A stretch of DNA of 64,000 nt from positions 124,001 to 188,000 of the forward strand of contig JANSXE010000006.1 in assembly GCA_024743195.1 (NCBI GenBank). The letters are read 5' to 3'. The translations under genes and the position numbers were made by a program. Positions 33,369 to 42,687 of this stretch are shown piece after piece (position 1 is the stretch's first letter; every line of letters starts with the position of its first letter). The stretch is from Alphaproteobacteria bacterium (GTDB taxonomy: Bacteria > Pseudomonadota > Alphaproteobacteria > UBA8366 > Aestuariispiraceae). The notes below the pieces were generated by a model. It was not told the origin of the DNA, did not search any database, and was given only the letters and a program-made list of their open reading frames with translations.

Positions 33369-34124
33369 ATGACCGAGCACGCCCTCAACCCGCGTATCCC
33401 CGACGCCGCGGAGGATCCGGCGGAGCGCCTGGCGCGCGAGCTGCTGGAGCGGCTCGGCGGGACCGAAGCCGACGATGCGCGTCCCGGGGAGAGCTATCGC
33501 CGCCTGCTGCGCGAGGCGCTGGCCGCCGCGGCGGAGGCGCGCGGCGAACTCCTCAAGGAACGGCGCGAGGCCGAACGGCTGCGCCGCCTGTCGATCACCG
33601 ACGAGCAGACCGGCATCCTGAACCGCCGCGGATTCGAGGAGGCGCTGAACCGCGCCTTGGCGCGCCTGCAGCGCACCGGAGAGACCGGATTGCTGCTCGT
33701 CATCGACCTCGACAATTTCAAACAGATCAACGACCGGCACGGCCATGCGGCGGGCGACCTGGTCCTGAGCGTGGTCGCAACGCTGTTGTCGCGGCACACC
33801 CGCGCGACGGACGCGGTCGCGCGCCTCGGCGGCGACGAGTTCGCGGTGATCCTGGGCGGCGCGGACGAGATGGCGGGCCGCATCAAGGCGGCGCGCCTGG
33901 AAGCGCTCTTGAACGGGCTGGAGGCGCCATGGCGCGGGGCGCGCATCGCGGTCGCCGCCTCGGTCGGCGCCGTCGGCTACGGCGGCGACGACCTGCCGTC
34001 CGACGTCGTGCACCGCGCGGATCTGGACATGTACCGCAAGAAGCGGATGACGGCCGCCGGGTCGCCCGGTGCGGCCAACGCCGAGGCCGGGCGATCCCCG
34101 CTGATCACCCTGCCGCCGGCCTGA
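33369..34124 (+). CDS. GGDEF diguanylate cyclase
   Basis: The 251-residue protein makes cyclic di-GMP from two GTP. An N-terminal helical region (about 15-72) is probably a coiled-coil dimeriser. The GGDEF domain runs from about 75 to 235 with D-L-D-N-F-K-Q-I-N-D near 113-122 and an intact G-G-D-E-F at 154-158. An R-A-T-D at 145-148 lies exactly five residues before it, as the product-binding inhibitory I-site should. There is no sensor or membrane domain. The ATG at 33369 follows GGGAG. It comes 216 bp after the QueF-like gene and may couple c-di-GMP to motility. Confidence 0.92.
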   Translation: MTEHALNPRIPDAAEDPAERLARELLERLGGTEADDARPGESYRRLLREALAAAAEARGELLKERREAERLRRLSITDEQTGILNRRGFEEALNRALARLQRTGETGLLLVIDLDNFKQINDRHGHAAGDLVLSVVATLLSRHTRATDAVARLGGDEFAVILGGADEMAGRIKAARLEALLNGLEAPWRGARIAVAASVGAVGYGGDDLPSDVVHRADLDMYRKKRMTAAGSPGAANAEAGRSPLITLPPA

Positions 34125-34145
34125 CCAACGCGGATCGACCAAGAA

Positions 34146-34172
34146 AAGGGCGGCCCCGGCGGGGCCGCCCTT
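34146..34172. terminator. Bidirectional terminator between the cyclase gene and sodB
   Basis: A perfect 12-bp stem (34146-34157 with 34161-34172) with a GGC loop sits between the convergent genes. On the minus strand it is followed by TTTTCTT, so it works best for sodB. On the plus strand it is followed by only TTCC. Confidence 0.85.
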
Positions 34173-34196
34173 CCGCGTCAGCTTCTGGAGGTCGGT

Positions 34197-34793
34197 TCAG
34201 GCCGCCTTCAGGTTCTGGTTGGCGAAGTCCCAATTGACCAGATGCTCCAGGAACGCGCCCATATAGTCCGGGCGGCGGTTCTGGTAGTCCAGGTAATAGG
34301 CGTGCTCCCACACATCCATGGTCAGGATGGGGGTCTTGCCCTCGACCAGCGGGGTGCCGGCGTTGGGGGTCTTCTCGACCTTCAGCTTGCCGCCGTCCAG
34401 CGTCAGCCAGGCCCAGCCGGAGCCGAACTGGGTCGCGCCCGCATTCTTGAACTGGGTCGCGAACTCCTCGAAGGAGCCGAAATCCTCGGCGATCTTGTCG
34501 GCGATGTCGCCGGTCGGCTGTCCGCCGCCGTTCGGGCCCATGGAACGCCAATAGAAGGTGTGGTTCCAGACCTGGGCCGCCTGGTTGAACAGGCCCTGGT
34601 CGCCCTTGTCGTGGGCCGCCTGCGCGATCTCCTCGATCGAGGCGTTCTCCAGATCGGTCCCCGCGATCAGCTCGTTCGTCTTCACCACATAGGCGTTGTG
34701 GTGCTTGCCGTGGTGGAAGCTGAGCGTCTCGGCCGAGATGTGCGGCGCGAGCGCATCCTGCGCATACGGCAGATCGGGCAGTTCGATAGCCAT
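34197..34793 (-). CDS. sodB: Iron superoxide dismutase
   Basis: The 198-residue enzyme dismutates superoxide in the cytoplasm. The metal ligands are visible: His27 in F-H-H-G-K-H-H, His79 in W-N-H-T-F-Y-W, and the Asp and His of D-V-W-E-H-A-Y-Y. The pattern N-H-T-F-Y-W followed by G-G-G-Q-P-T-G fits the iron-specific rather than the manganese type. The ATG at 34793 is preceded by GAGGAGAG; the frame is open further 5' but without homology. A strong terminator follows. It is read from its own promoter in the 137 bp upstream. Confidence 0.97.
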   Translation of the reverse strand: MAIELPDLPYAQDALAPHISAETLSFHHGKHHNAYVVKTNELIAGTDLENASIEEIAQAAHDKGDQGLFNQAAQVWNHTFYWRSMGPNGGGQPTGDIADKIAEDFGSFEEFATQFKNAGATQFGSGWAWLTLDGGKLKVEKTPNAGTPLVEGKTPILTMDVWEHAYYLDYQNRRPDYMGAFLEHLVNWDFANQNLKAA

Positions 34794-34930
34794 TCTCTCC
34801 TCGCTTTCCCTATCCGGATGTCGTGTTGATGTGAGGTCTTGTTTCGGCAGGTTGTTGTAGCCCGGCCGCCGCCACGGACCGCCGGACGCGTCATTTCCCC
34901 ACGCGCAATGTAAGCGTTCGGCCCCGGCGA

Positions 34931-35416
34931 TCAACCCGAACCGGGCGGCTTTTCCGCGCCCTCCGGCTTCTTCTCGGCCTGCTTTTCCCAGCCCCCGGCG
35001 GTCTGTCGCCAATAGGTCAGATGGGCGCCGCCCGCAGTCTCGCGCTTCCAGGCGGCGCGGGCGGCCCGGACCGCCTCGTCGTCGCGGCCGTCGAACAGGC
35101 GGCAGACGAGATCGTAGCCCGCGAGGGTCGCCGCCTCCGCCCCGTCGGTCAAAAACAGGACGGCGGCGCCGTTCGGATTCTCCTCCGCGTCGGTCAGCCA
35201 GATCGGCTGCTGCGCCGCGTGCCCGTCGGCCGCCGACCCGTGCGGCAGGAAGGAGCGGTCGTCAAAGGTCCACAGATGGTCGGCCAGCGCCTCCACCCGC
35301 TCGGCGGAGCCCGCGCGCACCACCGCGCGCCATCCCCGCTCCAGGCAGCGGGCGAGCAGGACCGGGAGCGCCGCCTCAAGCGTCGCCCGTTCGAGGTGAT
35401 AGTAGCGGATCTCCAT
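34931..35416 (-). CDS. holC: DNA polymerase III chi subunit
   Basis: The 161-residue protein is the clamp-loader accessory subunit that binds SSB. It has the HolC core: Y-Y-H-L-E-R-A-T-L-E-A-A-L-P-V-L-L near 5-21, L-W-T-F-D-D-R-S-F-L-P-H-G near 48-60, and a D-G-R-D-D-E-A-V-R-A-A-R-A-A-W helix near the C-terminus. The last 20 residues are Lys/Pro/Gly-rich and lie outside the usual fold. It follows pepA by 39 bp on the same strand, the same gene order seen in many proteobacteria. Confidence 0.92.
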   Translation of the reverse strand: MEIRYYHLERATLEAALPVLLARCLERGWRAVVRAGSAERVEALADHLWTFDDRSFLPHGSAADGHAAQQPIWLTDAEENPNGAAVLFLTDGAEAATLAGYDLVCRLFDGRDDEAVRAARAAWKRETAGGAHLTYWRQTAGGWEKQAEKKPEGAEKPPGSG

Positions 35417-35455
35417 CGCCGCCCCCTCGCCCGCCTGCGCCGAGGCGCGCCGCCG

Positions 35456-36967
35456 TCAGCCGTAATGATCGGCGACGAAGCGGTCGAGCAGTCGCACCCC
35501 GAAACCGGTCGCCCCCTTCGGAACCGTCGGCTTGTCCTTGCTCGACCACGCGGTGCCGGCGATGTCGATATGCGCCCATTTGGTCTTTTCGACGAAGCGC
35601 TGTAGGAACTGCGCGGCGGTAATGGAGCCCGCCGGGCGGCCGCCGACATTCTTCATGTCGGCGATGTCGGACTTGATCTGCTTGTCGTACTCATCGCCGA
35701 GCGGCAGGCGCCAGACCTTCTCGGCGCTGGCGACGCCGGCCGCGGCGAGCCGTTCGGCCAATTCGTCGTCGTTGGCGAACAGCCCGGCGTGCTCGTGCCC
35801 CAGACCGATGATGATGGCGCCGGTCAGCGTCGCCAGATCGATCACGATCTGCGGCTTGTACGCCCGCTGCACATGGGTCAGCACGTCGCACAGGACCAGC
35901 CGGCCCTCGGCGTCGGTGTTGATCACCTCGATCGTCTGACCGGACATGGAGGTGACCACGTCGCCGGGGCGCTGGGCGTTCCCGTCGGGCATGTTCTCGA
36001 CCAGTCCGATGGCGCCGATCGCGTTCACCTTCGCCTTGCGGCCGGCGAGCGCCTTCATAAGGCCGGCGACGCAGCCCGCGCCGCCCATGTCCCACTTCAT
36101 CTCCTCCATCCCGCCGGCGGGCTTGAGCGAGATGCCGCCGGTGTCGAAGGTGACGCCCTTGCCGACGAAACAGATCGGCCGCTGGGTCTTGGCGGCGCCG
36201 GTCCACTTCATGATCGCGACCTGACTCTCGCGCCGGGACCCCTGCCCCACCGCCAGCAGCGCGCCCATGCCGAGCTTCTGCAACTTCTTCTCGCCCATCA
36301 CCTCGACCTCGACGCCGAGGTCGCTGAGCTCCTTCACCGCCTTGGCGAAGCTCTCGGGATAGAGCACGTTCGGCGGCTCGGACACCAGATCGCGGGTGAA
36401 GAAGACGCCCGCGGCCACCGCCTCGCGCTCCTTGAAGAGCTTGCGGGCCTTGGCGGGCTCGGCCGATTCGACGGCGAGCTTCTTGAGCGTCGGCTTGTCG
36501 GAGACCTTCTCCTTGGTGCGGTACTTGTCGAAGCGATAGCTGGCCAGCAACGCGCCGTAGCCGACGTCGGCTGCGGCGTCGCCGGCCGCCTCCGCGCCGA
36601 GATCGACGCAGACGAGCGCCTCCTTCTCGCCGTCGCCGTTCAGCGCCTTCGCCAAACGGCCCCCGACATCCTGCCACTGCAAGTCGCTCAAACCCCGGCC
36701 GACGCCATACAGATAGACGCGGCTGTAGGCGGCGTCCGATGGCGCCACGAGGGTCAGGTGGTCCCCGACTTTGCCGGTGAAGCGGCTGACCTTGAGCGCG
36801 CGCGATACGGCGCCGCCGACCTCCGCGTCGATGCGCTGGGCGGCGGGGCCGAGCTTCCGACCCTCCTCCACAGCGACGGCGACGGCGCCGGCGGCGGACT
36901 TCTTGGGCGTAGCTTTCGCCGTCGCCTTGGGCGCATCGGAAAAGGTCACTTTGGGCGCGAAGGTCAT
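35456..36967 (-). CDS. pepA: Leucyl aminopeptidase (cytosol aminopeptidase)
   Basis: This 503-residue M17 metallopeptidase removes N-terminal residues from peptides. The C-terminal catalytic half has the family signature N-T-D-A-E-G-R-L, preceded by the G-K-G-V-T-F-D-T-G-G-I metal-binding segment. The N-terminal half is the PepA N-domain. I took the ATG at 36967 (M-T-F-A-P-K-V-T-F); another at 36988 adds seven residues, and neither has a strong ribosome site. The first 40 residues are Ala/Lys-rich and longer than usual. It is divergent from lptF across 275 bp. Confidence 0.93.
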   Translation of the reverse strand: MTFAPKVTFSDAPKATAKATPKKSAAGAVAVAVEEGRKLGPAAQRIDAEVGGAVSRALKVSRFTGKVGDHLTLVAPSDAAYSRVYLYGVGRGLSDLQWQDVGGRLAKALNGDGEKEALVCVDLGAEAAGDAAADVGYGALLASYRFDKYRTKEKVSDKPTLKKLAVESAEPAKARKLFKEREAVAAGVFFTRDLVSEPPNVLYPESFAKAVKELSDLGVEVEVMGEKKLQKLGMGALLAVGQGSRRESQVAIMKWTGAAKTQRPICFVGKGVTFDTGGISLKPAGGMEEMKWDMGGAGCVAGLMKALAGRKAKVNAIGAIGLVENMPDGNAQRPGDVVTSMSGQTIEVINTDAEGRLVLCDVLTHVQRAYKPQIVIDLATLTGAIIIGLGHEHAGLFANDDELAERLAAAGVASAEKVWRLPLGDEYDKQIKSDIADMKNVGGRPAGSITAAQFLQRFVEKTKWAHIDIAGTAWSSKDKPTVPKGATGFGVRLLDRFVADHYG

Positions 36968-37242
36968 GATCGGACTCGAAAGCTCCATGTGGTTGTCGCA
37001 CTGCGCTGCGGCGCCGCGGACGGGGCCGGCTAAGTCTAGCCCGCCGGCCGCGCGCTTGAAAAGCGCCGCCGCCGAGCGAAGGGGCCGTCCCAACGGCGCG
37101 GCCGGAAACGCTCGCCCGCGCAGGCCCGGGAAGTTGGGCGTTTTTGCGGCGCCGGCGCGAAACAGCGTGCGCCCTATCGCCCTTTTTGCTAGGAAAACAA
37201 GGAACCTAGGGGCGAAACCCGACCACGGGCCGCTATAAACCG

Positions 37243-38385
37243 ATGCATCGCGTCACACGCTACATGGTGAACCAGATCGCGACCGTCACGCTGTTCGCGA
37301 CGGTCGTCCTGTGCCTGGCCGTGCTTCTGGTGCAGTCGGTGCGCCTGGTGGACCTGATCGTCAATCGCGGGGTGGGCCTCAGCCAGTTCGGCTACATGGC
37401 CTCGCTGATGATCCCGCGGTTCGTCGCGCTGGTCATGCCGATCGCGCTCTTCGGCGCGACCCTCTTCACCTACAACCGCATGATCAACGACAGTGAATTG
37501 GTGGTGTTGCGCTCGGCCGGCCTCAGCACGTCGGGCCTGGCGCGCCCCGCGCTGATCGTCGCGCTCGGCGCCTCCGCGGTCTGTTTCGCAATGACGCTCT
37601 ACCTGATGCCGGCGGCGGCGAAGGAGCTGCGCTACCATCTGGAGGAGACCCGCTCGCAATGGGGCGCGGCGCTCCTGCAGGAAGGCAAGTTCACGAATAT
37701 CGGGGACTCGGCGACGATGTTCGTGCGCGAGCGCACGCCGGGCGGCGATCTCTTGGGCATCCTCTATCACAGCCAACCGCCCGATCAGGACCCATTCACG
37801 GTGATCGCCGAACGCGGCGCCGTCGTGGAGACGAGCCAAGGGCCGCGCATCGTCGTCCTGAACGGCACGCGGCAATCCTTTTCCGACGGCCGCATGCATC
37901 TGGTGCGCTTCGACCGCAGCACCATCGATCTCGGCGGGGCGTCGAACGCGCCGGAGAACTACTGGGACCAGCCGGAGGAGCGGTTCCTGTCGAGGCTCCT
38001 CAATCCCGGGACGACCGATCCCAACGACGTCTACTATCGCGACAAGCTGATCGCGGAGGGACACGGGCGCCTCGTGCTGCCCCTGCTGCCGCTGACCTAC
38101 GCGGCGATCGCGCTCGTCTTCATGTTGCGCGCCTCCTTCTCGCGGCGCGGCAATCTGGCGGGAATCCTGACCGCCGTCGGGCTCATGACGGCGGTGCTCG
38201 TCGCCCATCTCTCGCTGCTGAACGCCGCCGGGAGGAATCCGTCACTGTTGCCGGCGCTGTGGGCCAACGCGTTGATCCCCTTGGCGCTTTCCGTGACCCT
38301 CCTGCTGAAACCGCGCCGGCACAAGCGCCGCCCGCCGCCGCGCGACGACGGGCCCGCCGACGCGGCCGGTCAGCCGGCGGAATAG
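37243..38385 (+). CDS. lptF: Lipopolysaccharide export permease LptF
   Basis: LptF and LptG form the inner-membrane part of the LptB2FG ABC exporter that lifts LPS to the outer membrane. The 380-residue protein has three membrane helices in its first 115 residues, a periplasmic beta-jellyroll in the middle (about 140-265), and three further helices to about 350. A basic, Pro-rich tail follows. The N-terminal pattern M-H-R-V-T-R-Y-M-V-N-Q-I is typical of the family. lptG starts 12 bp downstream. The alternating, rich frames here generate long false ORFs on both strands. Confidence 0.95.
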   Translation: MHRVTRYMVNQIATVTLFATVVLCLAVLLVQSVRLVDLIVNRGVGLSQFGYMASLMIPRFVALVMPIALFGATLFTYNRMINDSELVVLRSAGLSTSGLARPALIVALGASAVCFAMTLYLMPAAAKELRYHLEETRSQWGAALLQEGKFTNIGDSATMFVRERTPGGDLLGILYHSQPPDQDPFTVIAERGAVVETSQGPRIVVLNGTRQSFSDGRMHLVRFDRSTIDLGGASNAPENYWDQPEERFLSRLLNPGTTDPNDVYYRDKLIAEGHGRLVLPLLPLTYAAIALVFMLRASFSRRGNLAGILTAVGLMTAVLVAHLSLLNAAGRNPSLLPALWANALIPLALSVTLLLKPRRHKRRPPPRDDGPADAAGQPAE

Positions 38386-38397
38386 CGGAAGGCTGCG

Positions 38398-39492
38398 ATG
38401 CGCACGTCGATCCTCCTCTCCCGCTATCTGGGGCGGCAGTTCGCCTTCTGGTTCGCGTCCGTCTTCCTGACCCTGATGTCGATCGTGGCGATGTTCGACA
38501 TCGTCGAACTGCTGCGCCGGGCCTCGGGCAAGCAGGCGGTCACCACCGAGGTCATCATCCAGATGTCGCTCTTCAAACTGCCGCATCTGGTTCAGGACAT
38601 GCTGCCCTTCGCCGTCCTGATCGGCGCGATGCTGACCTTCTGGAGGCTGGCCAAGGCGAACGAACTGGTCGTCGCGCGCGCGGCCGGCGTGTCCGTCTGG
38701 CAATTGCTGGCCCCCCCAGTGCTGCTCACCTTGCTGATCGGCGTCACCTTGATCACCGCCTTCAATCCTTTCGCCGCGGCGATGCGCGCGCAGTACGAAC
38801 AGCTCGAAGCCAAGTACCTCAGCCAGCAGCGCAACGAACTCGCCGTCTCCGAGAGCGGCGTCTGGCTGCGCCAAGGGTCCCGGGATCGGCAGTCGGTGAT
38901 CCACGCCTCGGACGTCGACGCGCGGGGCGGGGTGCTGATCGACGTCACGGTCTACCGGCTGGAGGATCAGGACCGGTTCGTCGGCCGGATCGATGCGGCG
39001 CGCGCTATCCTGCGGGACGGCTTTTGGGAACTGCAGGAAGCCTTCGTCTCGGAGCCGGACGAGGCCACCGTCCCGCACACGGGCTATCGGCTCCCCACGG
39101 ATCTGACGCTGGACAAGATCCAAAACAGCTTCGCGTCGGCCGACACACTCAGTTTCTGGGAGCTCCCCAGTTTCATCGGCACGATGGAGGACGCCGGCTT
39201 CAACGCCAACATCCATCGCCTCTATCTGCACTCGCTGCTGGCGACGCCGCTGCTGCTCTGCGCGATGGTTCTGGTGGCGGCGACCTTCACGATCCGGGCC
39301 GGGCGGCGGTCGCGCACCGGCCTGATGATCGTGGGCGGGGTCGCCAGCGGCTTCCTGCTTTACTTTTTCACCAACGTGGTCCACGCCCTCGGTCTCTCCG
39401 CCAGCATCCCGGCGCAATTGGCCGCCTGGATGCCCGCCGGCGTCAGCACCATGCTGGGCGTGACCGCGTTGCTGCACTTGGAGGACGGATGA
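38398..39492 (+). CDS. lptG: Lipopolysaccharide export permease LptG
   Basis: The 364-residue partner of LptF begins L-L-S-R-Y-L-G-R-Q-F-A-F-W-F and has the same three-helix, jellyroll, three-helix plan. The A-A-G-V-S-V-W-Q-L-L-A-P motif near 96-107 is typical of the YjgP/YjgQ family. It overlaps surA by four bases (ATGA), so the two proteins are probably translated together. Both act in outer-membrane biogenesis. Confidence 0.95.
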   Translation: MRTSILLSRYLGRQFAFWFASVFLTLMSIVAMFDIVELLRRASGKQAVTTEVIIQMSLFKLPHLVQDMLPFAVLIGAMLTFWRLAKANELVVARAAGVSVWQLLAPPVLLTLLIGVTLITAFNPFAAAMRAQYEQLEAKYLSQQRNELAVSESGVWLRQGSRDRQSVIHASDVDARGGVLIDVTVYRLEDQDRFVGRIDAARAILRDGFWELQEAFVSEPDEATVPHTGYRLPTDLTLDKIQNSFASADTLSFWELPSFIGTMEDAGFNANIHRLYLHSLLATPLLLCAMVLVAATFTIRAGRRSRTGLMIVGGVASGFLLYFFTNVVHALGLSASIPAQLAAWMPAGVSTMLGVTALLHLEDG

Positions 39493-40784
39493 TCAGAGGC
39501 TACGAGGCGCGTCGGCGGAGCCTCCGCATGATGTTGGCGGGACTGCTGGTCTGGGTCACGGCCGGCGCAGTCGGCGCGGCCGCGCCCGCCTCCGCTCAGG
39601 ACAACGTCCTGCGCATCGCCGCGGTCGTCAACGGCGACGTCATCTCGGTCTACGATCTGCAGAACCGGCTCGCGCTGGTCGCGCTCTCTTCCGGCCTGAC
39701 GCTCGACCAGGAAACCCAGCGCCGGCTGCTGCCCCAGGTCATGCGGGGCATGATCGACGAGAAACTGCAGCTTCAGGCCGCAGGAGAGGCCGGCGTGCGC
39801 GTGACCGAGCGGGAGATCGAGAGCGCCGTCGAGAATCTGGCGGGACGCAACAACATGTCGCCGGAGGGAATGCGCCAGTTCCTGGCCGCGCGCGGCGTTG
39901 CAGAGAGCGCGCTGCGCGCGCAGATCGAACCCCAGATCGCCTGGACGAAATACGTCCAGCGGCGTCTGAGCCGCGACGTCCGCGTCGGCGAGGACGAAGT
40001 CGACGAAGAGCTCGCCCGCCTCGTCGACGTCGCGGACGAACCGCAGCGGCGGGTCTACGAGATCTTCCTGACGGTCGACAATCCGGACCGCGCCTCGGAG
40101 GTTCGCCTGAACGCCGAGCGGCTCCTGACGCAGATTCGCGGCGGCGCGGACTTCTCCTCGATCGCGCGCAGCTTCTCGCAGAGCTCGACCGCCCCGCAGG
40201 GCGGCGACCTCGGGTGGGTCTTGCCGGGTCAGCTCGAGCCGCAGCTGGACGCCGTTCTGCAGCAGTTGAACCCAGGGATGGTGTCCCGGCCGATCCGCAC
40301 GGTGTCGGGCTATTATCTGCTGTTCGTGACGGACGAGCGGATCGCGGGGGTCGACCCGCTGGACGCCCGCATCGATTTGGCCCAGATGACGGTTCGGCCG
40401 CCGCAGGAACAGGACGCGCGCGCCGCGGTCGAGGCGGCGCTCAGGCAACGCATTCCGACGCTCGGCGGGTGCGCCGATTTGCAAGCCTTGGGCGAGGGGC
40501 GTCCCGACGCGACCATCGCCCGGGCGGACGGCGTGCGCCTGGGCGATCTGCCGGAAGCGGTGCGCCGCGCGATCGAACCGCTTCAGCCCGGCCAAACGAG
40601 CCTGCCGATCGAGCGCAACGGCGCGCTCATCGTCATCGGCGTCTGCGACCGCCAGGAGGCGGCGGCGAACCTGCCCGGCCGCGAAGCGATCGGGCAGCGG
40701 CTGATGGCGGAGCGCCTCGACCTGCGCGCCCAGCGCGAGTTGCGCGACCTGCGCCAGGCGGCGTTCGTCGACGTCCGGCTGTGA
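39489..40784 (+). CDS. surA: Periplasmic chaperone / peptidyl-prolyl isomerase SurA
   Basis: The 431-residue protein has a basic start, a hydrophobic signal helix (about 14-30) and a likely cleavage at A-S-A-Q near 36. A SurA N-terminal chaperone domain follows (V-V-N-G-D-V-I-S-V-Y-D-L near 46-57), then one PpiC/parvulin domain, with G-A-D-F-S-S-I-A-R-S-F-S and G-G-D-L-G-W-V. A second, degenerate segment ends the protein. It escorts outer-membrane proteins across the periplasm. The lptF-lptG-surA-pdxA-rsmA order is conserved in alphaproteobacteria. It overlaps lptG by ATGA and pdxA by GTGA. Confidence 0.92.
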   Translation: MIRGYEARRRSLRMMLAGLLVWVTAGAVGAAAPASAQDNVLRIAAVVNGDVISVYDLQNRLALVALSSGLTLDQETQRRLLPQVMRGMIDEKLQLQAAGEAGVRVTEREIESAVENLAGRNNMSPEGMRQFLAARGVAESALRAQIEPQIAWTKYVQRRLSRDVRVGEDEVDEELARLVDVADEPQRRVYEIFLTVDNPDRASEVRLNAERLLTQIRGGADFSSIARSFSQSSTAPQGGDLGWVLPGQLEPQLDAVLQQLNPGMVSRPIRTVSGYYLLFVTDERIAGVDPLDARIDLAQMTVRPPQEQDARAAVEAALRQRIPTLGGCADLQALGEGRPDATIARADGVRLGDLPEAVRRAIEPLQPGQTSLPIERNGALIVIGVCDRQEAAANLPGREAIGQRLMAERLDLRAQRELRDLRQAAFVDVRL

Positions 40785-41809
40785 GGGCCGCCTCCCTTCC
40801 CTTGGCGCTCACCATGGGCGAACCTTCGGGCGTCGGCGGCGAACTCGCCCTGAAGGCGTGGCGCCGGCGTAGGGAGGCCGCCTTGCCGCCCTTCTTCCTG
40901 CTCGACGATCCGGCCCGCCTCTCGGCGCTGGCGGCGCGCGCCGGCCTGGACGCGCCGGTGGAGCGCGTCGCCGACCCGGCGGAGGCCGTCCAGGCCTTCG
41001 ATCGGGCGCTGCCCGTGTTGGCGCTCGACGCGCCGTGCGCGGCCGCGGCGCCCGGGCGGCCCGACCCGGCCTTCGCCGACGCCGTGCTGGAATCGATCGA
41101 CCGCGCCGTGCGCTATGCGCAAGCGGGGGCGGCTGGCGGCGTCGTCACCAACCCGGTCCAGAAAAGCAGCCTCTACGACGCCGGCTTCCGCCATCCGGGC
41201 CATACCGAGTATCTCGCCCATCTGACCGGGGCCGAGCGCTCGGTCATGATGCTGGTAGCCCCGGGCCTGCGCACGGTTCCGGTCACCATCCATCTGGCGC
41301 TGGCCGAGGCGATCCGCGCCCTGTCGACGGATCTGATCGTCGCCACCGGCCGCATCGTCGACGCCGCGCTCAAGCGCGATTTCGGGATCGCGGCGCCGCG
41401 TCTGGCGCTCGCCGGCCTGAACCCGCACGCCGGAGAGGGCGGGGCCCTCGGCCGCGAGGAGATCGAGATCATCGCGCCGGCCGCCGACATCCTGCGCGCC
41501 GAGGGCGCGACCATCCTCGGCCCCTTGCCCGGCGATACGATGTTCCATGAGGAAGCCCGGGCGCGCTACGACGCCGCGCTCGGCATGTATCACGACCAGG
41601 CGCTGATCCCGGTGAAGACGCTGGATTTCCATGGCGGCGTGAACATGACGCTCGGTCTGCCGATCATCCGCACCTCGCCGGATCACGGCACCGCGCTGGA
41701 CCTCGCGGGGACGGGCGCGGCGCGCGCCGACAGCCTGATCGCCGCCATCCGCCTGGCCGGCGAGGCGGCGGCGCATCGGGCCGCCGCGCCGTCGCCCGCG
41801 CGGCCATGA
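40781..41809 (+). CDS. pdxA: 4-hydroxythreonine-4-phosphate dehydrogenase
   Basis: PdxA carries out an NAD-dependent oxidation in pyridoxal 5'-phosphate synthesis. The 342-residue protein begins at a GTG that overlaps the surA stop, followed by [16 protein letters not shown]. Metal- and substrate-binding histidines appear in F-R-H-P-G-H-T-E-Y and [11 protein letters not shown], and the end has R-T-S-P-D-H-G-T-A. An ATG at 40813 would remove the first strand and is unlikely. It overlaps rsmA by ATGA. Confidence 0.94.
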   Translation: MRAASLPLALTMGEPSGVGGELALKAWRRRREAALPPFFLLDDPARLSALAARAGLDAPVERVADPAEAVQAFDRALPVLALDAPCAAAAPGRPDPAFADAVLESIDRAVRYAQAGAAGGVVTNPVQKSSLYDAGFRHPGHTEYLAHLTGAERSVMMLVAPGLRTVPVTIHLALAEAIRALSTDLIVATGRIVDAALKRDFGIAAPRLALAGLNPHAGEGGALGREEIEIIAPAADILRAEGATILGPLPGDTMFHEEARARYDAALGMYHDQALIPVKTLDFHGGVNMTLGLPIIRTSPDHGTALDLAGTGAARADSLIAAIRLAGEAAAHRAAAPSPARP

Positions 41810-42675
41810 GCGATACGGACGTTGCGGCGCGCCTCGCCGCCCTGCCGCCCTTGCGCGCCGTCATCGCGGAGGCGGGCCTGAGCGCCCGCAAGGGGCTGGG
41901 TCAGAACTTCCTGCTCGACCTCAACCTGACGGGCAAGATCGCGCGGGCCGCGGCGCCGCTCGACCAAGGCACCGTGATCGAGATCGGACCCGGCCCCGGC
42001 GGCCTGACGCGCGCGCTGCTGGCCGAGGGGGCGGCGCATCTCGTCGCGATCGAGAAGGACCGCCGCTGCGTCGACGCGCTCCAACCGCTGATCGCGGCCG
42101 CCGACGGCCGCCTGACGCTGGTCGAAGCGGACGCGCTCGCCGTCGATTTCGAAGCGCTGGGGCCGCCCCCTCGGCGCATCGTCGCCAACCTGCCCTACAA
42201 TGTGGCGACGCCGCTTCTCATCGGCTGGCTGAAGCGCGCCGAGCTGTTCGAGACCCTCGTCCTGATGTTCCAGAAGGAGGTGGCGGAGCGCATCACCGCC
42301 GACCCGGGCGACGCCGCCTACGGCCGCCTGGGCGTGCTGACCGGCTGGCGGGCGGAGGCGCGCCTACTCTTCACCCTACCGCCGCGCGCCTTCACGCCGC
42401 CGCCCAAGGTGGAAAGCGCGGTGGTCGAAGTCCGCCCGCGGGTTCCCGCGCCCGAGGACTGTCGGATCGAGGATCTGGAGCGGGTGACGGCCGCCGCCTT
42501 CGGCCAGCGCCGCAAGATGCTGCGCCGGTCGCTGAAGAGCCTGACGCCGGATGCGGAAGCGCTTCTCGCCCACGCGGGCGTCGCGCCGACCAAGCGCGCG
42601 GAAGAACTCTCCATCGCGGAGTTCGCGACCTTGGCGCGTCTTTCGAACAGCGCGCCGGAAGAGCGCACGACGTGA
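41806..42675 (+). CDS. rsmA: 16S rRNA dimethyladenosine transferase
   Basis: The 289-residue enzyme (KsgA) dimethylates two adjacent adenosines near the 3' end of 16S rRNA. The motifs are intact: G-L-G-Q-N-F-L-L-D near 28-36, [11 protein letters not shown] for S-adenosylmethionine, [10 protein letters not shown] near 127-136 for catalysis, and the C-terminal helical domain. It is the last gene of the lptF operon, 12 bp from the convergent gmk. Confidence 0.96.
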   Translation: MSDTDVAARLAALPPLRAVIAEAGLSARKGLGQNFLLDLNLTGKIARAAAPLDQGTVIEIGPGPGGLTRALLAEGAAHLVAIEKDRRCVDALQPLIAAADGRLTLVEADALAVDFEALGPPPRRIVANLPYNVATPLLIGWLKRAELFETLVLMFQKEVAERITADPGDAAYGRLGVLTGWRAEARLLFTLPPRAFTPPPKVESAVVEVRPRVPAPEDCRIEDLERVTAAAFGQRRKMLRRSLKSLTPDAEALLAHAGVAPTKRAEELSIAEFATLARLSNSAPEERTT

Positions 42676-42687
42676 CGCGCCGCGCGC

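Noticed and set aside
37659-40784. A 1041-codon open frame spanning lptF, lptG and surA
   Set aside because: Its first two thirds are an out-of-frame reading of lptF and lptG, with Arg/Pro-rich sequence. Only the end from 39489 is the real surA frame.
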